From assembly GCA_021464525.1 (NCBI GenBank), contig JADRCO010000884.1:1-25025 (forward strand): a stretch of 25,025 nucleotides of DNA, given 5' to 3'. Both the position numbers and the translations under genes were made by a program. The notes beneath the pieces are model-generated. The model was not told the DNA's origin. It did no database searches and saw only the letters and a list, made by a program, of their open reading frames with translations. This DNA is from Rhizophagus sp. LPA8_4_AMF. Its lineage: Eukaryota > Glomeromycota > Glomeromycetes > Glomerales > Glomeraceae. Position 1 is the first letter of the stretch. Each line of letters opens with the position of its first letter. Positions 9,948 to 18,647 of this stretch are shown in pieces.

Positions 9948-9968
9948 ATTATAATTATCCGGGGTCCT
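9947..9968 (-). repeat. Right terminal inverted repeat of the inner transposon
   Basis: Exact reverse complement of 4382-4403, ending CCGGGGTCCT directly before the target duplication GGTATAGC (9969-9976). Confidence 0.92.
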
Positions 9969-9976
9969 GGTATAGC

Positions 9977-10853
9977 GGTATAGCGAAACAATTTTGGTAT
10001 ATTGAAAATCTATTATACTAAATTTTTAAAATTAATAAAACCAATATGCATAATATTTTAATTTTTCATCTTATATATTCAATTAAAAATATTTATTTAT
10101 TTTCATGACCTCTATAACTTCAGCCAGAATTAAGATTTTTATAATTCTGGCCAAAATTAAGATTTACGGCATCATGTTACTTCAATTTTATTGGTTCATG
10201 ATCACATAGTACGATATATCGAATATGACTGGTTAGAAATTTGGATTCGTTAATCAACAACGCTCGTCCAATTCACGAGAATTGATTGTAGTTTAAACCC
10301 TAGTTCACAGATTTATAAATGCTTTGCGAATAATGTGTACTAATGAGGGTATATGATGTCATCTTTATAATTTTGTAGGGCCCCTAGTGTAGTTGACATA
10401 GGTGTATAAGGGGATTAAGTTGGTCGTTTGGTAGTTTTTTTTTGTAAATTAGCTCTTTTTGGGTTTTTTTTTTTAGCTTTCGCTTTTTTTCCCTCCCCAT
10501 TTATGGTAATTTTCCTTTTCCCAGTGCATCCTTTTCATTTTCTTTTTCTCTGGTGCAAACCTCTGATTCTGCCACAAATTTTTCTCGCGGCAGATAGCTG
10601 GAAGGGTCACAGGTTATCTTTTCTCCCCTGAGTAAAATGGTCTTTGGGCGACTTGGTTGTTTAGTCTTTTTCTGTCTGCTTACAGACAATTTATAGTCTT
10701 TTTGTAGTCATATCTGACACTTATTTTAGATTTAAAAATAAAAATAAATAAATAAATATTTGATCCGTTATAGCGAATATTAAGATTTTACTAGTAAACT
10801 CTGGTATATTAAACCTATTTCAATATACGTGATTTGGTTCCAGCAAAAAAATC
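9977..10853. other. Right body of the outer element with a pyrimidine-rich block
   Basis: 10000-10230 is AT-rich and holds an inverted pair (CAGCCAGAATTAAGAT / AATTCTGGCCAAAATT, 10120-10165). From about 10240 the composition changes: GGGCCCCTAGTG at 10379, then a strongly C+T-rich plus strand (10428-10560), ending in an (AAAT)n-like tract at 10733-10757. This could be a retroposed insert inside the outer element. No domain is recognisable in the short open frames of either strand. Confidence 0.4.
10733..10757 (+). repeat. A-rich (AAAT)n tract
   Basis: AAAAATAAAAATAAATAAAT-type simple repeat. It ends the pyrimidine-rich block and could be a retroposon tail. Confidence 0.6.
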
Positions 10854-11419
10854 TGGTTTATCGAATTTCACTGTGTATTATGAACGTATCGCTTAGTAGA
10901 TTTGGAACCAGAAGATTTGTAACTAATAAAAGATACAAAATCAATTATAATTTACTAAAAAGATACCAAAAAGATTTGTATAATTTACTGTATAGGTTTG
11001 CAGAACCATCAAAGAAATATGAATGGATGTTTAGAAAACAAGTAGATAGAAGAATGGTTGAATATAATGATGAAGATATAATTATATTAGATAAGTCACC
11101 ATATAGTGAGTACTTTTATCAGAAAATGAAAAGTTTTGAGAGAGGATTTATTGATCCTTATGGGAATTATAAGATGGAAAGAGAAATATTCAAATATAAA
11201 GAGATACTAGATAACGCAATAGTAATTTTCTTGGAGAATAAAGAATGTTGGAATAATTATATCAGAAGAGTGAATAAGAAAAGAAAAGAAATGAATGACA
11301 TAAGTCTTCATACGAGACATTGTATGAAGAAAAATATGTGCACTGGTCAAATGATGGAATATTGGGTCATGAGATATTATGGCATATCGGTTGAATATCA
11401 GATATCCGATATGGCTTGA
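10829..11419 (+). pseudogene. Deoxynucleoside/thymidylate-kinase-like fragment, possibly from a large DNA virus
   Basis: The open frame is 196 codons, but residues 1-16 are encoded by the right end of the outer element, so the native part begins about 10880. It contains IIILDKSPYSEYFYQ (DKS at 88-90), which resembles the DRS motif that follows the second beta strand in deoxynucleoside and thymidylate kinases. IVIFL (131-135) and the basic RRVNKKRK (146-153) fit the later strand and LID region. The N-terminal P-loop (GxxxxGK[ST]) expected in this family is absent, so the protein as encoded should not bind ATP normally. The style of the sequence suggests a nucleocytoplasmic large DNA virus, and endogenous giant-virus DNA is known from Rhizophagus; the viral origin here is inference. 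It could also be a cellular kinase remnant. There are no introns, unlike the neighbouring fungal genes. Confidence 0.5.
10854..10874 (-). repeat. Right terminal inverted repeat of the outer element
   Basis: GGTTTATCGAATTTCACTGT, the reverse complement of the left end at 4309. GTAT follows at 10875-10878, as it precedes the left end. Confidence 0.75.
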
Positions 11420-11871
11420 TATGTAATATCAAAAATCATATACATATCAGGAACCCGATATGACAATGATTTTTCACTAATAAATACCTGGTATTTTTAA
11501 AGACATATAGCTAAAAATATTGGCATAATATACTACACCTATCAGTATCCTGATTTGTTAATGGATACACTGGTCGAAATAGGAATATTCGACCCTATAA
11601 AAATTCGGCCTATATTCGGTAAAATTAAAAAATATTCGACCTATATTAGTAATGATCCACATATTCGACCCACTTTCGAAGTTCGAACCATCTAATAATA
11701 GCCGAATACTAAAACTCTTAAATTAGTAATGATATACGATCCCCCCAAGATTTAAATAGACTTTTGATTTAAAAGTCTAAATTAGTTTCTTTTTTAAATT
11801 TTAATCAGGTTCGGAACTCTTTTTATTTAAGATTCCGACTTAATTTTTTTTTATTCGGACCTTTTACTTGT
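11420..11871. repeat. Spacer with GATAT and ATATTCGACC repeats
   Basis: GATAT/ATATC motifs with inverted pairing (GCATATCGG / CCGATATGG, about 11380-11415) continue past the kinase frame to about 11465. ATATTCGACC then appears at 11585, 11631 and 11661, with ATTCGGCC and ATATTCGG variants between. TTAGTAATGAT occurs twice (11646, 11721). No coding frame is seen. Confidence 0.5.
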
Positions 11872-11940
11872 GTCCCGAAGGCTCAACGGTAGAGCATACT
11901 ATTCAGTCGTAAGGTGCAGGTTCGACTCCTGCTCGGGACA
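11872..11940 (+). tRNA. tRNA-like gene with defective anticodon arm
   Basis: The acceptor arm GTCCCGA pairs fully with TCGGGAC, followed by discriminator A. The D arm is GCTC-AACGGTA-GAGC and the T arm is GCAGG-TTCGACT-CCTGC, also perfect. A box GGCTCAACGG and B box GGTTCGACTCC match the RNA polymerase III consensus, and a TTTT terminator lies at 11958-11961. The anticodon region (11896-11910) is two bases too short for a normal 17-nt arm. It pairs as TACTA with TCGTA, with one mismatch, around a 5-nt loop TTCAG. The anticodon is therefore unclear (CAG or TCA are possible readings) and position 8 is A instead of U. The short D loop recalls organellar or bacterial-type tRNAs. It is likely a transcribed tRNA pseudogene or a SINE head. 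Confidence 0.6.
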
Positions 11941-11982
11941 ATAATATATTGACTCTCTTTTCTCCGGACTGGACTTACACAG

Positions 11983-12532
11983 GAGGTAAGTTGGGTGGGT
12001 GTGGTGTGTATGAATAAGAAACGCGTCTAACGTTCCCTTCTTTTTGTAGGAACGCCGGACGAAATTACGAACCGGACTATAGGTGAAAGGTAAATGGGAG
12101 AGTTCATTTTTTTATATTTTTTTTTAATAACGTTTTTAAAGTTACTTCTTTTCTTCTTTTTGTAGGTATCTTTGAATATAAGGTAATGGGGAGGGAGGGT
12201 TCGGGTTTTATTATTTTTTTTAGTAACGTTTATTAATTTTATTGTAGGAACGCCGGAACGAATTACACGAACCGGGCTTTGGGTGAAAGGTAATGAGGGA
12301 GGGAGGTTTCGTTTTTATTATATTTTTTAGTAACGTTATCAACGTTACTTATTTTTCTTTTATTGTAGGAACGCCGGAACGAATTACACGAACCGGGCTT
12401 TGGTGAAAGGTAATGGAGGAGGGAGGTTTCATTTTTTATTATATTTTTAGTAACGTTATTAACGTTACTTATTTTTCTTTTGTTGTAGGTATTGCCGGAA
12501 CGAATTACACGAACCGGGCTTTGGGTGAAAGG
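11983..12532 (+). repeat. Tandem array of exon-like blocks flanked by splice signals
   Basis: Units of about 120 bp repeat. Each has a pyrimidine tract ending TTGTAG, a block of about 40 bp, then GGTAATG or GGTAAAT. The blocks are 12050-12089, 12166-12182 (diverged and short), 12248-12289, 12369-12409 and 12489-12531. Four share GCCGGA-CGAA-TTAC-CGAACCGG and end GTGAAAG. An upstream donor-like GAGGTAAGT lies at 11981-11989. The intervening sequences carry AGTAACGTT...AACGTTACT inverted repeats (about 12341-12362 and 12450-12472). Block lengths (40, 17, 42, 41 and 43) do not keep one reading frame, so a protein is unlikely. It may be a spliced non-coding transcript or an expanded intron-exon minisatellite. 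Confidence 0.7.
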
Positions 12533-12599
12533 TAATGACTAATGAGGGAGGGATGTTACGTTTTTTATTATATTTTTTAGTAACGTTATTAACGTATAA

Positions 12600-13080
12600 T
12601 GTTATCAAATAATTATACACTTATTTTCACACCTGAAGTTTCTCGATTATTTCCCCCTACTCGTTTTTCTTCCATAAATAATTTCAAAAATCAAACGATT
12701 TCCAAAATAAACGTTAGCGGGGTTGCAAACATAAAACATGAAATAATATTATAAGTTGTAGACTAATGTTTCACATTGACTGATTTAACAATTGTTAACT
12801 TTAATATACTTCAGCGAAAAAAATAATACAATATATATTTTTTCGTAACTACATTTTATTATCATGTGTCATACAGTATATATTTTATTTGTAACAATGG
12901 GCAGAGCCCGATATCTCAAATGTATAATGTTTGATATTAATATATAAATATTTTTTATTTTGCAAAGAAAAGACACGCAAAGAAAACCTATGTTAAGATT
13001 GTAATTTATATAAATAAAAAATAAGCATAATATATATATATATATAGGTAGTTGCATTTAAAAAGATAAATTATCTCTAT
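12600..13080. other. Spacer downstream of the lipase gene
   Basis: AT-rich, with a pure TA run at 13030-13046. I see no convincing gene; the short minus-strand open frame at 12869-13057 is hydrophobic low-complexity translation of AT-rich DNA. Confidence 0.5.
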
Positions 13081-13094
13081 TTAATTTTGTGATT

Positions 13095-14257
13095 CTAATA
13101 ATTTTTAGGTTCCCATTCATTCAAAATCTTCTTGACTAAATTATTAAAAATTGGATTAACGAATTCGCCATCTTTTTCTTCAATGATTTTTTCGGCCACA
13201 CGTCTAAGGTTTTTCATCGATTCTGGACTCGTATCTTCTAAAGAAGTATCCCGGTCTAACTTCGGTCGAATTGGAAAATATTGATAATCAACATGTAGTC
13301 TATTTATGTCAACATCAGGATTATCATTATTGAAATATTCTTCAACAAGATTACTTGATGCATTCATCGTAAGTGAAATGATTGGACGAACCCAATACAT
13401 AGGTCCTCCATCTACCAGTTGGTCTAATTCCTCTTGATAAGATCCTGTTCCTAGAGAAAATATTACATATTCGTTTGCTTGCAAAATTCTTTTTGCATCA
13501 CAATAAGCAAAATAAGATGGATTATTCATAAATACACCCCCATCTACGTAATGATTCTTAGATATTTCTTTGGCCGGAAAATAAGTAGGCGCAGCAGTAC
13601 TAGCTCGAATCACATCAGGTATAGAAAAAGAGGTATAATCATGTTCTCGGTATTTAGGATAGTTGTGGAAGTAAACTTGCTCTTTTTTGGTTATGTTATA
13701 AGATGGAACTAGCACATGTACATTCTTCACAATATTGTTAAGTGTACACACCTCATTATTTTTTCGTGAAAAATTTTCCTTTAATAATGCTTCAAGATTC
13801 TTAGGTTTATATTTAGCATAGAATAACCTCAAAGGGTAAAAGATAGGGCTAAAAATCCGGTCTTTTTCTTTCTCATAAATTTCTACCACTTTGGATGCCG
13901 GATACTTTGGTCTAAGGTTATCAGCCTCGTCCGATACTGTGAGTCCCAAAGCAATAATAGAGCCTGTCGAAGTACCAGCCACCACATCAAATATGTCTGC
14001 AATTCGAAGATCTTTATCCATTTTCTTAGTTTTATCCATTTTTTCATTTATTACTTTCTCAAGTTTATCGAGTATTATGGATGGAATTAAACCTCGAATC
14101 CCTCCTCCATCAATAGAAAGAATCCACGCTTTTCTGCTTTCTACATAAAATTTTAATTATTAAAAATAAAAAATTGTTAATGAATTAAAACAAAATTTAA
14201 ATATATCCTACTTGGTTCAAGTCTTTTTTTAAATGAATCCATGTTTAAATGCCTCAT
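13095..14257 (-). CDS. Patatin-like phospholipase / acyl hydrolase (2 exons)
   Basis: Exon 1 is 14257-14212 and exon 2 is 14140-13095, with a 71-bp GT-AG intron between. The spliced frame gives 363 residues. All patatin signatures are present: SIDGGGIRGL (oxyanion-hole GGGxR, residues 27-31), GTSTGS (nucleophile Ser73 in GxSxG) and YVDGGVFMNNP (Asp215 of the Ser-Asp dyad). SLGTGS follows near the end of the catalytic domain. Patatins hydrolyse ester bonds of phospholipids and other acyl lipids. There is no evident signal peptide or membrane segment, so a cytosolic or peripheral-membrane enzyme is likely. A second in-frame Met lies at residue 6; I chose the first because a stop closes the frame further upstream. 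A 100-bp tandem duplication lies 140-345 bp upstream of the start. The length and catalytic residues suggest an intact, working gene. Confidence 0.93.
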
Positions 14258-14400
14258 AAAAAATTCTTTACGATATTCGTCAAGATTAAATATGAGAATT
14301 ACAATACACAAAAGTCATCTGATTAAAATATCAAAAATACCAAATATTTTTTTTCTGTTCTCTTTGTTCAGGAATTTCGAGAAAACGAAGCGACGCAGTT

Positions 14401-14601
14401 ACACCAAATAAACAGTATATACATGTACAGTTTTATAACAGATAAGGTAATTATAATCGTATCTAGTTACTGAAACTCGAATTTCTTATTAATTCGTACA
14501 AAATAGGTAATTGCACCAAATAAACAGTATATGCATGTATCATAACGTGTCTAGTTTTCAAGTGATACTGAAACTCGAATTACTTATTGATTCGTACAAA
14601 A
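14401..14601. repeat. ~110-bp tandem duplication upstream of the lipase gene
   Basis: CACCAAATAAACAGTATAT.CATGTA starts at 14402 and again at 14513. Each copy ends TACTGAAACTCGAATT.CTTATT.ATTCGTACAAAAT (to about 14503 and 14601). The copies differ by a few substitutions and an indel in the middle. The position makes it a possible promoter duplication. Confidence 0.85.
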
Positions 14602-15454
14602 TTGGATTGCCGATACGCCTATCGCCTATCAATCTATAAGATAATCAGTATTATCGGGTTAAATATTATTGAGGAGTGCATGATACCTATTGTTTTCATT
14701 TTAATGAATTCGGTTTTATTTTTGCGTATAAACAAGTCAATAAGGACAAAAACCATTTAAATCAGTTTCCGTATGAAAGAATTAGTTTCTCAAACATTCG
14801 TCTCAAAAGAAATTTTTCCGTGGTCACAGATGATCAGGCGACAATCATCTTGTATTCAAACAAAGATTTAATAGGTAATTGTTCTAAGCTGAATGAATGT
14901 AGAGAATAAGTACTTATGAATTCATCACGAATTATTAGACACGTGCCATTTTGAACAAATAAATAGAAAGGGGGAACTACCAATTACTAATCACAAAAAT
15001 AACAATAAGAACAATTATTGTCTTTTTAGGTTTCATTGTTGTACAATTTCCTTTTTTTCTATTGCAAATGACTTAAATGTTTAGAGTATCATACTAGTGA
15101 TGCAGTTGGAACTTCTGCAATGAATTTGCTGGAATTGTGACCGCAGTTCAGGGACACAGAATACCGCAGAATTTTTCTTAAATGCATAAATTAAAGAATA
15201 TATATTTATTCACCGCAGAATGTCTCAGAATTTACAAAATCATAAAAATACCAAATAATCACATGATCTTACACATGGTTTGTATATAAAATTCAGGACT
15301 TCAGGTGAAACTACTATATAAGGCGATAATTTTCTTTATACCACGTTTCCTAATTGATATTTTTATGGGTGATATTTACTTAAAATGGATAAGCTAAAAA
15401 GTCTATCAATAGTTTAAAATTATATACGGGACGTTAGTCTCCGTGGTATAAACC
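14602..15454. other. Intergenic spacer
   Basis: AT-rich sequence. CGCAGAAT / CAGAAT motifs recur (15162, 15213, 15225) and return beyond the hairpin at 15712, which hints at an old repeat. A 77-codon open frame at 14676-14909 shows no domain and I do not call it. Confidence 0.45.
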
Positions 15455-15534
15455 AGTTATTCCACGGGATAACCATGAATATCAATGATTTTCACGGCTG
15501 CGCCGTGAAATCATTGGGTACCCGTGGAATAACT
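15455..15534. repeat. Foldback element 4 with AGTTATTCCACGGG termini
   Basis: An 80-bp palindrome: the left arm starts AGTTATTCCACGGG, the right arm ends CCCGTGGAATAACT, and the centre is TTTCACGGC TGC GCCGTGAAA. A third copy of the CCGTGG motif lies just upstream (15441). It shares the GTTATT...AATAAC tips with foldbacks 2 and 3 but not their inner sequence. Confidence 0.85.
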
Positions 15535-16989
15535 ATTACTTGTGTCACAGTTTCACAGGAAACCATGAAATAAATTTTCGAAATTTTGAAATTTTGGCCT
15601 ATGCAATTACCATAATGCCGGTTGACATTGAATTCGGGATCGTAATACTGGCTGACCTTGCATAATTCTGACCGAATCACAGAATTTCACTGAATTAGCT
15701 TTTATCACATGCAGAATTCACTCTCAGAAAATCATCGTCCCTGCCGCAGTTCTCCTCCGGGTTACACAAAATTTGATTGGTCAGAATATACATGATGATT
15801 ACTGTATACTCACGTAAATTATTTCAAAAAATAATTTTGCTTAGGTACAGAGAAAGTTATTTTTACATTGTCATTTGACATTTAGTCTATCAGAATAATT
15901 TTGTCTGAAAAACATAAAGATTTTAAAAGACATACAATAAGTTCGACCCCTCCTTTTTCTATTTGAATTTTTCTAATTACTCGAAAATAGTAGATTGATT
16001 TACAAGTATGTAGTTCCTATTTCGTCAAACTCTCATATATTAATAAATTTGTTTGATCAAACTACAATTAATTTAATAATTGAAAATATTATTAGTAAAT
16101 TTCTATCTTTAAATAAAAAATGATTATCATCATTCATTTGTATCTATCTTCATTTCACACGTGTTTCTAGAAGAGTATCATTATCCTGCTCATGTGTAAT
16201 CTTAGATTTTTTAAAAGCATCATTAGTAATATCAATATAATCTATATTACCACTCATCAAAGGTTTTCTTTAACTTTTTTAAATGCCGCACAACTTTTAC
16301 ACAAAGGTATTATAAAAAAGATGGCGGTCGTTATATTGTGCAAATACAACCGGTCACTGTGAATGATCATTTTTATTTTATTTTTAATAACTAGATGTAT
16401 CGAATATTAAGTGAAATTTATATCAAACAATCGTATAGATTTTCTTTTAACATAATGGTTTTTACATATATAAACTGTTTTACTTATTGATTCCAGATTC
16501 TTTAAAATGATACTGTGTCGGGTTATCAGTTATCACCCATCCTAGCTTAATAGATGTCGCGATCATTCATCATAATAAATAAGAATGTTAAAGGACGTAT
16601 GCTATCCTGTTACCAAAAAAATTTTTTGGTGGTTATCCGGATTTTTTATCCGGATACTAACCAGACACAATCGTTAGTTCTTAAATTTAGGCTGAACCGA
16701 TTTTATTACTATTTTATAACGGAAAAAAAGTTAATTTAATTATGATTTTCTATTAACCTTATTTTCATACCCATTTTTTTTATTACAAATAACTACATAA
16801 TGGATATCTAATAGCTTTCCTGCAAATTTTGAAGTATAGTTACAAAATCATTATTCGCACTTACGTAATATTCACGTAATATCAAACGTTTTGATTGGCT
16901 GGATTTTTGATCACATGACTATTTTTTTTTTCCAATTATTTGAAAAATTCGAGGAGGGGGAATCTAAACAGATAATTAAATTGGTTCAG
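15535..16989. other. Intergenic spacer with small hairpins
   Basis: AT-rich DNA. ACCAAAAAAATTTTTTGGT (about 16612-16630) and TATCCGGATTTTTTATCCGGATA (about 16634-16657) are local inverted repeats. No coding frame with domain content is visible on either strand. Confidence 0.45.
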
Positions 16990-17397
16990 CTTAGTATGGT
17001 TGTCATTTATTACTTTGATTTTACATTATTCTATTATAAAAATCAATAAATGATTTTAGGAAGAGTATTTCATCCTTTAGAAGACAATTTAAGAATAACA
17101 CATTATGAAAATCTTGACCCGGATTATTTGTTACCCAAATCAGCATGCAGGGCAGGTTCATTGGATCAACAAATTGTTTTTTTAGGGAACATAATGACTT
17201 GAAGATTTGGTCACACAAACGTCCAGTCGTCCATAGAAAGTCTCGCGTTTTATTTGTTATACATTATTTTAAATCGTCATACATGTAATGTTTTAGTTTT
17301 AATTAAGGTTGACAGGACCCTTTTTCTTTGTTTTTTAACAGGATACTTTAGTTCGAAAAAATTTTTTATACAATAATTTCACTTTATTCTTTAAATA
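16990..17397 (+). promoter_or_regulatory. Duplicated upstream region of methyltransferase copy 2
   Basis: Paralogous to 1670-2140. The order of conserved blocks is kept: the ACTTTGATTTTA segment, GGAAGAGTATTTCATCCTTT, GATCAACAAATTGTTTTTTTA, CACAAACGTCC...CCATAGAAAG, then TCGCGTTTTATTTGTTATAC. The last 20 bp before the ATG (ACTTTATTCTTTAAATA) also match copy 1. Confidence 0.6.
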
Positions 17398-18647
17398 ATG
17401 GGTAATAAAAATTCACGTTCCAAACATGAACGATTAGTAATAAAAAATATACAAGAATTTAACCAAATAGAATCAGAACAAGAAAGACATGAAAAGTTAT
17501 TAGAATATTATTTCTCGAATGATACCGATTCTATTGATAGATTTCATGTGTTTCATTTTCTTAGACAACATATATTTCAAAGTAATTTTTCTTCCCCAAT
17601 TGAGGATGAATTAATTAAAGGAGAGTATAAGGTTTTAGATATTGGGTAAGTCATTTTTAAAGTGGACATTTTTTATAATATACATATTTATTTTAAATTT
17701 TTTAAGGTGCGGTCCTGGTACATGGTTATTAGATTTATCAAGCAAATATGGAAATTCTAATTTTTTTGGAATTGATATTGAACCAATATTTCCACAAGAA
17801 GTAAGAAAATTTATGAAAAATTTTTATTTATTAAATTAAACCAAAAATTTGACTCTTTCTTTTTATATAAATTGATAGATAAAACCAAATAATGTTGAAT
17901 TTATCAAAGCCAATATATCTGATGGATTGACATATCGTGATAATGAATTTGATTTTACACATGTAGAATTATTGAGACTTTTTTATACAGTGGATCAATG
18001 GGATTTCATTCTTACTGAGCTCATTAGGTATTTCTTTTATTATTATTATTATTATTATGTTTTAAAACAAAATATAATCCATATGTATATGATATGTTTT
18101 GATTTTTTTCAATGTTTAAATAATAATATTTTTTTTCAGAGTAACGAAACCAGGTGGATATATCGAAATATCTGGTAGACGTAAAGAAAATGTTGTCAGA
18201 GCTCCAATTTTTTGTAAATTAATGGATACAAGTAATTATATTCATTTCTTGTAATATTAATTTCATGTATTAAATGTATTACAAATTACTTAATTATTAT
18301 TATTTTCAATAATTATAGTTTATGCCAGTGGTTCAAGACGAAATTTAGATACAAATTTGATTTTTAGTCTAAAATCAAAATTTGAGTCACAAACGAATCT
18401 AGGAAATGTTCATAAAATTGAAAAAAGTTTTATTATAGGACCTAATGGTGATAAAATTGGTTTGATTGCTCAAGATCTGGCTTTGGGTTATTTAATATCA
18501 GAACCTTTAGTTAAAACTTTGAGTGTAGAAATGGGAGTTTCTGAAGAAGAATACAAAAATATGATAGAAAAAGATCTAATTGAAGAATTTAAACAATCTT
18601 GTTCTGAGAGTATTTATGTTAGAATTTGGGCGCAAAAATTATCGTAA
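17398..18647 (+). CDS. SAM-dependent class I methyltransferase, copy 2 (5 exons)
   Basis: Exons are 17398-17645, 17707-17800, 17879-18027, 18140-18231 and 18319-18647, giving an open 303-residue product. Intron phases are 2, 0, 2 and 1, as in copy 1. Motif I is VLDIGCGPGTW (79-89) and the beta-2 acid is in FFGIDIEP. VTKPGGYIEI begins in exon 4. The N-terminus MGNKNSRSKHER keeps Gly2 and Ser6 for N-myristoylation; compared with copy 1 it lacks two residues in the RS run. Exon 3 encodes DFTHVELLRLFYTVDQWDF, close to copy 1. Splice sites and motifs are intact, so the gene looks functional. It is the closest relative of copy 1 in the window and shares flanking DNA with it on both sides; substrate unknown. 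Confidence 0.9.

Larger units (their letters stand above)
4382..9968. mobile_element. 5.6-kb DNA transposon with 8-bp target site duplication, carrying OTU and DDE transposase genes
   Basis: The ends are perfect inverted repeats for 22 bp, starting AGGACCCCGGATAATTATAA at 4382 and its complement ending at 9968. They are flanked on both sides by the exact direct repeat GGTATAGC (4374-4381 and 9969-9976); a further GGTATAGC follows at 9977, so the target already held this sequence. An 8-bp duplication is typical of the hAT, P and KDZ (Zisupton/Kyakuja/Dileera) superfamilies. Both genes inside run on the minus strand. Subterminal motifs (TCATATGACCTTT) sit near both ends. The inverted ends and intact duplication point to a fairly recent insertion, but the transposase frame carries two indels. 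Confidence 0.88.
4309..10874. mobile_element. Outer decayed DNA element with CAGTG-type TIRs, split by the inner transposon
   Basis: The left end (from 4309) reads ACAGTGAAATTCGATAAACC and the right end is its exact reverse complement (ending 10874). Both ends then continue with related GAT...GGAACC / GGTTCC sequence. GTAT flanks both ends (4305-4308 and 10875-10878) and may be a target duplication. CAGTG termini recall pogo/Tigger-like elements, which normally duplicate TA, so the class is not certain. Without the 5.6-kb insertion the element would be roughly 1 kb, and I see no transposase of its own. The flanks 4309-4381 and 9969-10874 are what remains of it. Confidence 0.65.

Noticed and set aside
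10428..10689. Overlapping frames on both strands in the pyrimidine-rich block
   Set aside because: One is Phe/Leu-rich low complexity, the other its complement; no domain in either.
11945..12540. CRISPR-like array
   Set aside because: The units are splice-edged blocks with near-identical intervening sequence, not short repeats with unique spacers, and the genome is eukaryotic.
13479..14148. Plus-strand frames of 77 and 85 codons
   Set aside because: Antisense shadows of the patatin-like gene, whose motifs and splice sites are clear on the minus strand.
14676..14909. 77-codon plus-strand frame
   Set aside because: Reasonable amino-acid mix, but no recognised domain, no neighbouring exons and no conserved partner in the window.
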